Assembly: GCA_963712715.1 (NCBI GenBank)
Contig: CAVQJI010000040.1
Location: 86,606-150,605, forward strand
Direction: 5' to 3'
From: JAFEDN01 sp963712715
Lineage (GTDB): Bacteria; Pseudomonadota; Gammaproteobacteria; Coxiellales; Coxiellaceae
Length of the DNA: 64,000 nucleotides
The notes beneath the pieces are model-generated. The model was not told the origin of the DNA. It made no database searches and saw only the letters and a program-made list of their open reading frames with translations. Positions 28,554 to 37,115 of the stretch are shown here, piece after piece. Made by a program: the position numbers and the translations under genes. The first letter of the stretch is position 1. Every line of letters begins with the position of its first letter.

Positions 28554-29531
28554 ATGAAGATCACTACTGATTTAAGTCCTGTGGATATGATGATATACAT
28601 CTCAACTTTTTTAAATACATGGGAAAAACAGCTCTCCTTAAAATTAGTAAATAAAGCCTGGTACATTACCGTTGAAAGTGAAGAGATGAAGGGAGAAGAG
28701 AAATTACTAATACCATTCAGAAAATCCTTACTGACACAATTAATTGAAGATAAAAGCACTAATCCAGTAGCTGCCGATTTTTTCATCCGGGAAATATCTA
28801 TGCTGCAAGGCAATGCTGTGAGTAAATCTATGAATCATCTGTATTTACGATGGTTGACCTGGGCGCTCTTTACAGGAGGAACAGCAGGCGGTATCGCTTA
28901 CCTTTCCTGGTGCATCAATGCCATTAAAAAAATACTACGCCCGCTCCAGTGGCAGTTTTTTGATGTATATAGCTGCTCGCAATGGTGGCAAGGTAGTGGC
29001 TCCCGACCAGATTTGCAATGGTTATTTAAACGTTGTTTAGGCATGGCGTTGCCCCCGGAAACACAGAATGAAATTTGCTATCAAATTTCTCTTCAGGCTC
29101 AAGAGGAACTGTGTTCAAGCAATTTTATAGGTGACAAAGCGGGATTATCAGTCCTTGTAATCGCATTATTTGTGATGCTTTATTTATGTTTTCCTTCCTG
29201 TCGTTTGGATCTAAACTTGAGTCTTAAAAACCTTTACAAAAATACGGAAATCCGGCACAAAGTTATTGACATATTACAGCACCTTTTAGGTAACTCTTTT
29301 AACTCCTTTGAATCTTCCACTATTCTTCGTGCATTACGAGAATCATACCCAGAGGAAACTCAAACTCCCCCTTTGAAAATAACAATACATCAAAGTGAAC
29401 TCGAAACTCCTTTTCTGAGTCAAACAGATTCAGCTTTTTTCGCGGGACAGAATGCATTTTTAACAACAGAGGAACAAAAAATTCATTTTGATTCGTCAAG
29501 AACATCAAAATGTGCGTGCATAATTTTGTAA
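28554..29531 (+). CDS. Membrane protein with F-box-like N-terminus and C-terminal CaaX box, candidate effector
   Basis: The 325-residue protein begins with an F-box-like stretch at residues 7-41 (LSPVDMMIYISTFL..LKLVNKAW), matching the pattern LPxE..I..L..L..V.K.W. Two hydrophobic segments follow (about 100-121 and 197-215). The last four residues are CIIL, a CaaX box whose final Leu favours geranylgeranylation by host GGTase-I. Bacteria have no such enzymes, so the motif points to a protein acting inside a eukaryotic cell; Legionella AnkB combines F-box and CaaX in the same way. GAGGG lies 5 nt before ATG 28554, and a strong promoter is 60 nt further upstream. Effector function is inference. 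Confidence 0.6.
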   Translation: MKITTDLSPVDMMIYISTFLNTWEKQLSLKLVNKAWYITVESEEMKGEEKLLIPFRKSLLTQLIEDKSTNPVAADFFIREISMLQGNAVSKSMNHLYLRWLTWALFTGGTAGGIAYLSWCINAIKKILRPLQWQFFDVYSCSQWWQGSGSRPDLQWLFKRCLGMALPPETQNEICYQISLQAQEELCSSNFIGDKAGLSVLVIALFVMLYLCFPSCRLDLNLSLKNLYKNTEIRHKVIDILQHLLGNSFNSFESSTILRALRESYPEETQTPPLKITIHQSELETPFLSQTDSAFFAGQNAFLTTEEQKIHFDSSRTSKCACIIL

Positions 29532-29538
29532 ATGGGCT

Positions 29539-30705
29539 TTACCGCCTGCTGCGGCTGCGTTTACCACGAAAGGAAAAACTGCGTTTACGTGGCGCGTTCG
29601 GACCGGATCTGGGTCTTTCAGCATTGGGATTGAGAAAATACTCAATATCGTGCCACTTGCTGCGATCTTTGGCCACAACAAAAGAAATCGCACAGCCTTC
29701 GCGTCCGGCGCGAGCGGTTCTGCCAATTCTGTGCACGTAATCTTCCGGTGATTGGGGCACATCGTAATTAATCACATGCTCTATATGTGGGATGTCCAGG
29801 CCACGGGCGGCGACATCGGTTGCCACCATGATACGATAATTCTTATTGCGAAATGATTTGATCACCTGATCACGCTGACGCTGGCGAAGATCGCCATGAA
29901 TGGCATTGGCTTCGTGGCCGTCATTGTAAAGTTTGGTTGCTAATCTTTCAGCGCCGCGTTTGGTGTTGACGAAAACAATCACCGAGCCGTTGCGTTGGTC
30001 CAATTCCGTCAGCAGGGTAGAATATTTTTCGGTATCGTTCAGATGCAGGGTTTTTTGCTCGACATTCAGCGTGGGTGTTCCCGTGGGACCTACGGAAATT
30101 CTTTCCGGATTGCGTAAATATTTTTGTGAGCGTTGGACAATTTGTTCAGGCAGGGTTGCAGAGAACATTAAAGTCTGCCGGTCGCGGGGTATGTGTCTGA
30201 TAATTTCGTCGAGCTGAATGCCAAAGCCCATATCGAGCATGCGATCGGTTTCATCCAAAACCAGAAATTGGGTATCCTGCAATTTTAAACTTCCCCGGCT
30301 GATATGATCATTGATACGTCCCGGAGTGCCCACGATGATTCGCGGACGGGCATGCAGTTGCCGGAATTGTGCGTTAATCGATTCTCCACCGATCAGCAAC
30401 GCTGAGGTGATATTACTGCGCGGACCAATCAGTTTGCGCAGGACCTCCATGATCTGCGTTGCCAATTCCCGGGTCGGCGTTAATACCAGCGCCAGTCCCT
30501 GATGCGAACCCATCAGTTTGGCAATTAATGGAATGCCGAAAGCGGCTGTTTTGCCCGTGCCGGTTTGAGCCGAACCCAGGATATCCCGGCCAGCCAGGGC
30601 TAACGGAATGGCCTGAATCTGGATAGGGGTTGGGGCGTTATATTGCATGTGGCTAAGAGAAGTTAATAATACATCGGGCAGCCCGATACTCGAAAAATCT
30701 TTCAT
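29539..30705 (-). CDS. rhlE: DEAD-box RNA helicase, RhlE-like
   Basis: The 388-residue ATP-dependent RNA helicase has the Q motif (FSSIGLPDVLL..PTPIQ), motif I AQTGTGKTAAFGIP, Ia PTRELATQI, III SATLPEQI, V DVAARGLDIP and VI HRIGRTARAGREG. Motif II reads DETD instead of DEAD. A short basic tail (KRSFSFRGKRSRSRR) would bind RNA. I placed the start at 30705 (MKDFSSIG), preceded by AGGATC; an in-frame start at 30789 would add 28 unconserved residues. RhlE members work in ribosome assembly and mRNA turnover. It is convergent with the CaaX gene, 7 bp apart. Confidence 0.9.
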   Translation of the reverse strand: MKDFSSIGLPDVLLTSLSHMQYNAPTPIQIQAIPLALAGRDILGSAQTGTGKTAAFGIPLIAKLMGSHQGLALVLTPTRELATQIMEVLRKLIGPRSNITSALLIGGESINAQFRQLHARPRIIVGTPGRINDHISRGSLKLQDTQFLVLDETDRMLDMGFGIQLDEIIRHIPRDRQTLMFSATLPEQIVQRSQKYLRNPERISVGPTGTPTLNVEQKTLHLNDTEKYSTLLTELDQRNGSVIVFVNTKRGAERLATKLYNDGHEANAIHGDLRQRQRDQVIKSFRNKNYRIMVATDVAARGLDIPHIEHVINYDVPQSPEDYVHRIGRTARAGREGCAISFVVAKDRSKWHDIEYFLNPNAERPRSGPNAPRKRSFSFRGKRSRSRR

Positions 30706-31133
30706 AATGATCCTGTCAGTGAAGTACGAGAAATTTAAAAAACCGGCGTTTCTAATCTGGATAGGATAGGAAAGCCCATCTGTGGCCAATTTGAACGGTA
30801 ATCTGTGTGCCGAAAGGCGCGCATATTTCGTCCAACCTTGACCAACAGCCGGGAGCTACAATTTTACCGGCCATAACCTCTTGAGAACAAAGTAAGACTT
30901 TGTCATTAGCAGGAATTAAGGTTGGTGTAGAGGTTTTCTTTAACCTGCAGTTTCAACACATTACCATACTTTGTTTCAAAAAGCTACTGTTATTTATACA
31001 GGGCTACAGCAATTATCGCTGTATTCAGCGGGAATTACTGAGAGGCAGTACTTTCAGTTGACGGTTTTTCTCAATCGTAACGTTTAAATCTGATAGGTCA
31101 CTGGGCGCTATAACACCGAAAACCCAATCGCTT

Positions 31134-31327
31134 TGACTATATAGTCATCGCGCCTGAGTTTTAGAATTTTTAGCATCTCATTGACCGGCGCACTCGCCGA
31201 GTTGCTCAATCGCCAAAGCTTGAAATACAGGGAGTATTCCTGCGCTTTGGCTCAATCGCAACTCGGCGATTGCTTGGTCACTGAGCGCTAAAAATCCTAA
31301 AACTCAGGCGCGATGACTATATAGTCA
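31134..31327. repeat. MITE-like palindrome, family B, copy 2
   Basis: The ends are perfect inverted repeats of about 30 bp (TGACTATATAGTCATCGCGC and its complement, continuing through CTGAGTTTTAG). The interior matches copy 1 at 3156-3338 almost base for base. Preceding bases 30706-31133 hold no recognisable gene. A direct target duplication is not obvious because the termini themselves are palindromic (TATATA). Confidence 0.85.
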
Positions 31328-31468
31328 TTCCGAATGATTTTTCGAAATCGTCATTGCGAGCGTTAGCGAAGCAATCCAGTACAGAGCGTTGGCTGGAGTA
31401 CGAACTGGATTGCTTCGCTGACGCTCGCAATGACGGTTGAACCTAAAAATCATTCGCGATGACTATAT
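31313..31468. repeat. Composite palindrome: TATAGTCAT termini around REP copy C
   Basis: The REP GTCATTGCGAGCGTTAGCGA (31350-31434) sits in the middle of a second, wider inverted repeat whose arms are TATAGTCATTCCGAATGATT on the left and AATCATTCGCGATGACTATA on the right. Its left end shares the GATGACTATATAGTCAT sequence with the right end of the adjoining MITE copy, so the two units are fused head to tail. Confidence 0.8.
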
Positions 31469-31473
31469 CAAAT

Positions 31474-32856
31474 TCAAATCTGAGTTTTTTGGGCAATGAC
31501 TTGTTTCATTTTATAACGGAAGCGATAGCTTAACAAACCAGCGCTGATCAAAGCACCGCAGAACATACCCCACCATAAACCTGCCGCACCCAAAGAAGTC
31601 ACGCGAGCCAACGCATAGCCCAAGGGTAATGGGACCAGCCAAAAGCCAACCAGGGAAGATAATAGCGGAAAACGCGTATCTTTTAAGCTGCGCAATGCGC
31701 CGAACCAGGCAATGCGGATCGATTCCACGATTTGAAACAAAGCGCTGACTCTAAACAATGTAATTGTTATTCCAATCAGAGCCGCCGCATCCACCCGATG
31801 GATATCGAAATCAACGGCAATCAGTAAAGTGGGGCAACACCAAAAAAGAAGGGCAGCCAGTCCCATGAAAGTACCCGCAGTCCCAACCCCGCAAAACGCG
31901 GCGCGTCTAGCGGCCAACGGCTCTTGAGCACCCAGTAAATGTCCCATTCTCACCGTGATCGCCTGGGCAATAGAGAAAATCACCGCCATCAAGGTACACA
32001 TATATTGCATAGTGATTTGATTGGCCGCCAGCCACAAAGATCCGCCTAACGCACCCATGATCAGCGTTAGCGCGAAGAAAAAAGCCACTTCCAGACAATA
32101 CATCGCTCCGATGGGCAGCCCCACTTTCAACAGCTCCGCCCACAGCGAAAATGCAGGCCACTTGAATGCTAACGATAACGCCGGCTGAAAATAACCACGA
32201 TACTGCGAATTCAGCCACACAAAACTTCCCAGGAGGATCACCATGACGCTGGAGCTGGCCGTAATCCCCCAACCCGCTCCAGCAATCCCCAAAGCTGGGA
32301 AACCCAATTTGCCGAAAATAAAAATAAAACTAAAACCGATGGTCAATAACACCGACAACATCGTAAATATCAAAATGGTGCGCCCACGTCCTAAACCGAT
32401 CATCAACTCGAGTAAAGCGATCATGATAAAATTGGGAAAAAGCCCCCAGGCCAACGCGTGTAAGTAATGTCGCGCCAGGAGTACAATGCCGGGACTTTGA
32501 CCAAACAGGGTAAAGATCGGCGGCATATTCCAGAATAAAACAAATGCGAATATCGCCAAGGCTAGAGCCAATAACAAACCGGCTTGCGCGACTTGAGCAA
32601 TCCCATGCTGATCATTCGCGCCATGGCGGTGAGCGACTAATACGCTGATCGCTCCTAACGTTCCAAAGGCGATCACTGCCAGCGTACCAAACAACCAGCC
32701 TACCAGCGCTCCTGCGGCCAGAATGTCCGCACCTAAATGGGCTAAAAACAAAGTTTCAAAGAAAAACACCAACGATTGCGAGAGTCCGGTTAGCACTAAG
32801 GGCATAGCCAGCCGCCATAACGGCATACAATCATTTCTAAAATAGGAACGCCACAT
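31474..32856 (-). CDS. MATE-family efflux transporter
   Basis: The 460-residue protein has 12 hydrophobic segments in two similar halves, the MATE fold. Characteristic blocks are LAMPLVLTGLSQSLVFFFET, then AHLGADILAAGALVG in the first half and GGSLWLAANQITMQY with SIAQAITVRMGHLLGAQ in the second. It would exchange Na+ or H+ for cationic drugs (NorM-like). I chose ATG 32856, with AGGATAATC in front; an upstream ATG at 32898 would add 14 basic residues. Inner membrane. It is unlinked to any regulator here. Confidence 0.9.
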   Translation of the reverse strand: MWRSYFRNDCMPLWRLAMPLVLTGLSQSLVFFFETLFLAHLGADILAAGALVGWLFGTLAVIAFGTLGAISVLVAHRHGANDQHGIAQVAQAGLLLALALAIFAFVLFWNMPPIFTLFGQSPGIVLLARHYLHALAWGLFPNFIMIALLELMIGLGRGRTILIFTMLSVLLTIGFSFIFIFGKLGFPALGIAGAGWGITASSSVMVILLGSFVWLNSQYRGYFQPALSLAFKWPAFSLWAELLKVGLPIGAMYCLEVAFFFALTLIMGALGGSLWLAANQITMQYMCTLMAVIFSIAQAITVRMGHLLGAQEPLAARRAAFCGVGTAGTFMGLAALLFWCCPTLLIAVDFDIHRVDAAALIGITITLFRVSALFQIVESIRIAWFGALRSLKDTRFPLLSSLVGFWLVPLPLGYALARVTSLGAAGLWWGMFCGALISAGLLSYRFRYKMKQVIAQKTQI

Positions 32857-33063
32857 GATTATCCTGATTGATTTCTTTGCTAAATTTTTTTTTTGCATTA
32901 CTATATGTGGGAGATACCGTAAATTTCTTCAAGTAATATTGTGCAGAACATTTAATGGGAATACCTGGGAAATTCGCCTCACAATAAGTTAGCACGTAAT
33001 GCCGGAAAAACATAGAGCTATCAGAAATTCCCGCTGAGTAAAGCGAAAATTGCTTCCTGTTTT

Positions 33064-33155
33064 TATCCTGCGCGAGGCAAAGCCTCTGCTCGGAATGATC
33101 CACATTCGGGGACAGGCGGGGGAGAATCGCGATTCTTCCCCTTGCGATCCCCCCA
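33064..33155. repeat. Family C hairpin repeat (GGGGGAGAATCGCGATTCT), copy 1
   Basis: Two hairpins in a row: GCGAGGCAAAGCCTCTGC, then GGGGGAGAATCGCGATTCTT followed by CCCC, and a trailing TTGCGATCCCCC. Related copies are at 44176-44280, 45965-46097, 48365-48505 and 50943-51050. This copy carries an extra insert (CCACATTCGGGGACAGGC) between the two hairpins. No gene is seen in 32857-33158. Confidence 0.8.
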
Positions 33156-33158
33156 GTG

Positions 33159-35129
33159 TCATGAAGATATTCCAAAAGACGCTGTAATGGTTTGTGATGG
33201 AGTGGTGGATGTTGGCTCTAACGTTTTTGGAGAAGTTTTGGTAGTTTTACTGGTATCTAAAGAATTAAAAAGTTTAAATCTATCTCCTTTGGGCGATTGT
33301 GGCTTGGGAGAGCCTTTTTCTTCCGGGAATCGGAAGTCCATAGCGTCTTCACCTACCAGGTCACTAAATTCCTGCAATAAGGATTCCTCTTTTGCTTCCA
33401 CGCCTTCATTCAGTAATTCTAGAAAATGCTCATCGACTTTTTCTTTCGAGGAGCTTGAATCGCTAATATAAGTAGCGATCTCCATACTTTGGGCAATGAC
33501 TTCTTTATATCTTAGAGTTCGCGGATCAGATAAATCCAGCACTTCCGGTTTGCCGGTTATTTGATAATGATTCCGCATCACCAAAGTATAATCGAGTATT
33601 TCTAACAGTTTTTTTGCAATTTCTGAAACCGCTTTTGGGATTTTATTATTTTCCTGTAACTCCTTTAAGATTTCTCGGGTTGAGGCGGGAAACTTTCCAC
33701 TTTGATAAGCAGAAATTAATGATTTTGGATTACGATAACTGTCATTATAAATCAGGCTTAAGCCTAATGCCAAAAATGACACCGGGCGTAAAAAATTTTC
33801 TTTCAGGCTTAAACCGCTGCCATTTTTAACAAAATTTTTCAATATTAGTTTTCCAAATTTTTCTCCATTATAGCCAATCTGTTTATGCCACTCAGTGATG
33901 TAGCTTTCAAATAAATTTTTGGAAGAAATTTTTTCAGGAAAACTTTTATATATTTGTAAAGGCCAATTCACTCCCGTCGTAACCGGATTTCCACCCGTGG
34001 AAGGATTTAATAACATTTTCGCTACCAGAGTCTGATCCACCAGGCCGCCGGGAGTATTGAGCAGTTTTCCGGGTTGCAGATAATTACGTTCAACCATATC
34101 CAGAGGTAACGTATTGTATGGGAGTAGTTCCAGGTTTTCCACGACCAGATCCAGTAATTTTTTAAAATATTCTTCCTGTTGTTTTGAAGGAAGTTTGTCA
34201 ATGATGATGGCGCAATCAAAATCAGAAGCCGGTGAAAGCTCTTTTCTGGCAAAAGAACCTGTGCCGAGTACACTGAATCTTGGCGTGGTGAGCCCAGCCT
34301 TCTCCAGCAAACTTTCGCAAGACTGGAATATATAAGCCATAATCGTAACAGAAATCTGATGAATTTTAGCTTCAATTTTTTCCAAATCTCCGGTTTCCGG
34401 AATTTTTGATTTGTCTTCCAATAGTTGACTCATTTGTTTATGTAGTTGTAATTTGTCTTCCACCAGTCCATTAATTACTGTCTGGTTTATCACCAGACTA
34501 TTGAGAGAATCAGGGTCTTTGCTATCACTAATATATTGAAGAGAGTGTTGCAGGAAGGTCGCCTGTTCAACAGCCATTTCATTAATGATGGCTCTTCTGG
34601 TTTGCGGATCTGAATCGCCCACCTGTTTCAATCGGGCTTCATAATAGCTGACAAAAAATGGCGAGGCATCTAATGGAAAACCGTAACCTGCCATTATCGT
34701 ACTGGTTTTTACCCAAAAACCGGTTTTACGATAAAGATTTGCGACCGTTAAAAACATTTCCTCCTGCTCATTCAACGGTATAAATTTTTTCACTAATTGA
34801 ATTAAATTATGAAAATTAAGAGCCAAATCCTGAAATGGCGCGCTTATTTTCTGGTAGTTACGAGGATTCTGATATTTAATAACGGATTTAGCGTCTTTTG
34901 TACATATTGTCCATAATTGTTTTAACCTCGCGACAAACTCCTCCTTCTTCGAGTCAATGAGTGTTTTGCCTTCGGCTAATTTATCACATATTTCTATAAC
35001 TATTTTCAATTTTGCTTGTGATTCACTGGTAGAATCAATTTGGGGGGCCAGATCTTCCATCTGTTTGGAAAAACGACTCCACAGCTTTTCTTCTGATGAT
35101 TGGCTTAATAAAGTACTTTCTTTTTGCAT
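33159..35129 (-). CDS. Nucleotidyltransferase-fold protein, candidate effector
   Basis: The 656-residue protein contains a nucleotidyltransferase signature at about residues 285-312: LGTGSFARKELSPASDFDCA, matching GS..R.E..P.SD.D of the GlnD/DUF294 superfamily, with both metal-binding Asp residues. It lacks the HD and ACT domains of GlnD, so it is not the PII uridylyltransferase. An N-terminal helical region of 280 residues precedes it and a Ser/Thr/Pro/Lys-rich disordered tail follows (about 615-656, GSPKPQSPKGDRF). The target and the nucleotide used are unknown. The tail is like that of the protein at 23650. It starts at ATG 35129. Confidence 0.6.
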   Translation of the reverse strand: MQKESTLLSQSSEEKLWSRFSKQMEDLAPQIDSTSESQAKLKIVIEICDKLAEGKTLIDSKKEEFVARLKQLWTICTKDAKSVIKYQNPRNYQKISAPFQDLALNFHNLIQLVKKFIPLNEQEEMFLTVANLYRKTGFWVKTSTIMAGYGFPLDASPFFVSYYEARLKQVGDSDPQTRRAIINEMAVEQATFLQHSLQYISDSKDPDSLNSLVINQTVINGLVEDKLQLHKQMSQLLEDKSKIPETGDLEKIEAKIHQISVTIMAYIFQSCESLLEKAGLTTPRFSVLGTGSFARKELSPASDFDCAIIIDKLPSKQQEEYFKKLLDLVVENLELLPYNTLPLDMVERNYLQPGKLLNTPGGLVDQTLVAKMLLNPSTGGNPVTTGVNWPLQIYKSFPEKISSKNLFESYITEWHKQIGYNGEKFGKLILKNFVKNGSGLSLKENFLRPVSFLALGLSLIYNDSYRNPKSLISAYQSGKFPASTREILKELQENNKIPKAVSEIAKKLLEILDYTLVMRNHYQITGKPEVLDLSDPRTLRYKEVIAQSMEIATYISDSSSSKEKVDEHFLELLNEGVEAKEESLLQEFSDLVGEDAMDFRFPEEKGSPKPQSPKGDRFKLFNSLDTSKTTKTSPKTLEPTSTTPSQTITASFGISS

Positions 35130-35331
35130 ATTTTTCCGGATGTTTTATTTTTTTATGATTGTTTAAAATTATTACTCTATTTTATATGTATAGAATTAAT
35201 ACAACATTAAGAATATGTTAAGGAATTCTTAATGTACGTAATGTACAATTTTGTCTATTTTTTAATTTCTTTATCCATAAAAAAGGTAGTCTGTGTTAGA
35301 ATGATTAATAGCTTTGTTTTGAGGATAAATA

Positions 35332-35823
35332 ATGTTAAACGATACGCAAACAGGTCTTCTTGACGAATTCATCAATGATTACTTTATAAAAGCCGCTGAA
35401 AGTTTCTTTCAATATTCGGGTACGGAGGCCGGAGAATTCAAAGAGGAAAAATCGGATCGGTTAGAGATGATTAAAAAAGCTTTAACGCAGCCTATGATGG
35501 AATTCTGTGAACTGGTTTTAAAAATTTATCCCCCTAATGTCCAGTATAATCCCCAAAAAATCGCATTGCTGGTGACTTTAAACAGTATAGTGAATGCTCG
35601 TATTCAAAAATTTAAATATATACAGACTCTTTTGGATCCGCGATTATCGACGAAACCAAAGGAACTGACTACTGTCGAATGGACAACACAACAACGGGAG
35701 TTAATTGGCAGGCACGTCCAGACAAAAATGCTGGCCTGGCTGACCACCCTGGAAATGAAACCCACCGGGGAAGGTCAGAGTCTCAAATCGTCTACGTATG
35801 ACCCTGTTGGCGCCGGAAAATAA
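35332..35823 (+). CDS. Hypothetical helical protein
   Basis: I do not recognise this 163-residue protein. It is predicted mostly helical, soluble and without a signal peptide (MLNDTQTGLLDEFINDYFIK at the start, NSIVNARIQKFKYIQTLL in the middle). A ribosome site GAGG lies about 9 nt before the ATG, and TTAGAAT about 30 nt upstream could be a -10 box. Its last 49 bp overlap the 3' end of convergent anmK. It is divergent from the nucleotidyltransferase gene, and the 200 bp between them are strongly A+T-rich and hold nothing else. Confidence 0.6.
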   Translation: MLNDTQTGLLDEFINDYFIKAAESFFQYSGTEAGEFKEEKSDRLEMIKKALTQPMMEFCELVLKIYPPNVQYNPQKIALLVTLNSIVNARIQKFKYIQTLLDPRLSTKPKELTTVEWTTQQRELIGRHVQTKMLAWLTTLEMKPTGEGQSLKSSTYDPVGAGK

Positions 35824-37094
35824 GCTTTACCGCCACTGATGGGGAAGGGCGTGCCGGTGGTGCCGGGCACGCTTAAAAACCTGCCCTGCAGACTGCGTAC
35901 CGCGAGATAGGCAAAAATTTGCGCCTCCAGGGCTTGGCTATTATTCCAGCCGGCTTCTTCCGCGGTCTGGATGAGCGGCTTCGCAGTCAAACGATGTTGC
36001 AGACGGCGGCTCAGTTCGGAGGTTATGACCGGGTTATTCCAGCCACCGCCGGCGAGAATCCAATGATTCGGCAAATCGATAGTCACCAACTCTAAACTTT
36101 TAACGATAGCGTCCGCTGTTAAAGCCTCGAGGGTCGCGCAGGCATCCTGCAAGGACAAAGAATCCAGTTCGGGAATGAGTGTCATATCATTGATATCTAA
36201 CGATTTTGGCGGCTTCGTCAAAAAATAATTCTGATTATCTTTGATAAGGCATTTTTCATATAAAGAGGCCAATACGCCTGGGTGAACCCGACCCTGACGG
36301 CCATATTTTCCATCGGCGTCCATGTGCTCCTGGCCGTGAGTGCGTTGACTCACCAGGCGGTCAATCAACCCATTGCCGGGGCCGGTGTCGAAAGCGACCA
36401 GCTCCAGTTCATCGGCGCTATTGATCAGTGTCAGATTGGCAATTCCGCCGCAATTGACCACGGCGACAGGGATTTTTTTATCGCGCAAGGCTAAGGCCTG
36501 ATGATATAACGGGGCGAACGGCGCGCCCTGGCCGCCTGCTGCAATATCGCGGCTACGAAAATCATTGACAACAGTGATCCCCAAAAAATCCGCCAGATAT
36601 TGACCTTCTCCGACAATGATCGAAATTTTTTGCGCAGGGCGGTGAAATAATGCCTGCCCATGATAGCCGACGACACTTATCTGCTGCGCCTGGTAACCCG
36701 TTTTTATCAGTAAATTTTTCACGCATAGACCGTGCAAATGGGTGGAATGCCGAATCACCTCGTGGAGAGTCACAGGCTGTAATGGGCTGGTTGGACCATG
36801 CAGGTAAAAAGCAAGTTCTCTGGTTTTTTGAGGTAGATCATTATCGGCTATTTGCAATTCTGTGGATAAATAATCATGAAGATCCTGCCAGTAATGGACT
36901 GCTGCGATCGATAAATCTCCTGAATGTTTGCGCACCGACCAGGCCGCTGCCTTGAGTAATATTTTAAACGGCGGCAGGTATGGCAATGACACATCACCCA
37001 GATCAATGAGAATATCATGAGAGCCATCGGTACTCAGTAAAGCAGCATCGATGCCATCCATAGAAGTTCCACTCATTAAACCCACGCTCAACAT
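35775..37094 (-). CDS. anmK: Anhydro-N-acetylmuramic acid kinase
   Basis: AnmK phosphorylates 1,6-anhydroMurNAc released during cell-wall turnover, with ring opening, to MurNAc-6-phosphate. The 439-residue protein has the kinase N-terminus VGLMSGTSMDGIDAALL, the sugar-binding VNDFRSRDIAAGGQGAPFAP, the phosphate loop NCGGIANLTLI and FDTGPGN. It is about 60 residues longer than the E. coli enzyme. Normal family members end soon after the PISGG motif, whereas this one carries about 15 more residues that overlap the 3' end of the gene at 35332. Cytoplasmic. Confidence 0.92.
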   Translation of the reverse strand: MLSVGLMSGTSMDGIDAALLSTDGSHDILIDLGDVSLPYLPPFKILLKAAAWSVRKHSGDLSIAAVHYWQDLHDYLSTELQIADNDLPQKTRELAFYLHGPTSPLQPVTLHEVIRHSTHLHGLCVKNLLIKTGYQAQQISVVGYHGQALFHRPAQKISIIVGEGQYLADFLGITVVNDFRSRDIAAGGQGAPFAPLYHQALALRDKKIPVAVVNCGGIANLTLINSADELELVAFDTGPGNGLIDRLVSQRTHGQEHMDADGKYGRQGRVHPGVLASLYEKCLIKDNQNYFLTKPPKSLDINDMTLIPELDSLSLQDACATLEALTADAIVKSLELVTIDLPNHWILAGGGWNNPVITSELSRRLQHRLTAKPLIQTAEEAGWNNSQALEAQIFAYLAVRSLQGRFLSVPGTTGTPFPISGGKAYFPAPTGSYVDDLRL

Positions 37095-37115
37095 TATTTT
37101 AAATCCTCTAAATAT

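Noticed and set aside
30790..31130. Possible decayed gene upstream of the helicase (minus strand, for example EVMAGKIVAPGCWSRLDEI)
   Set aside because: The composition is protein-like over about 60 codons but several stops surround it and no family could be recognised.
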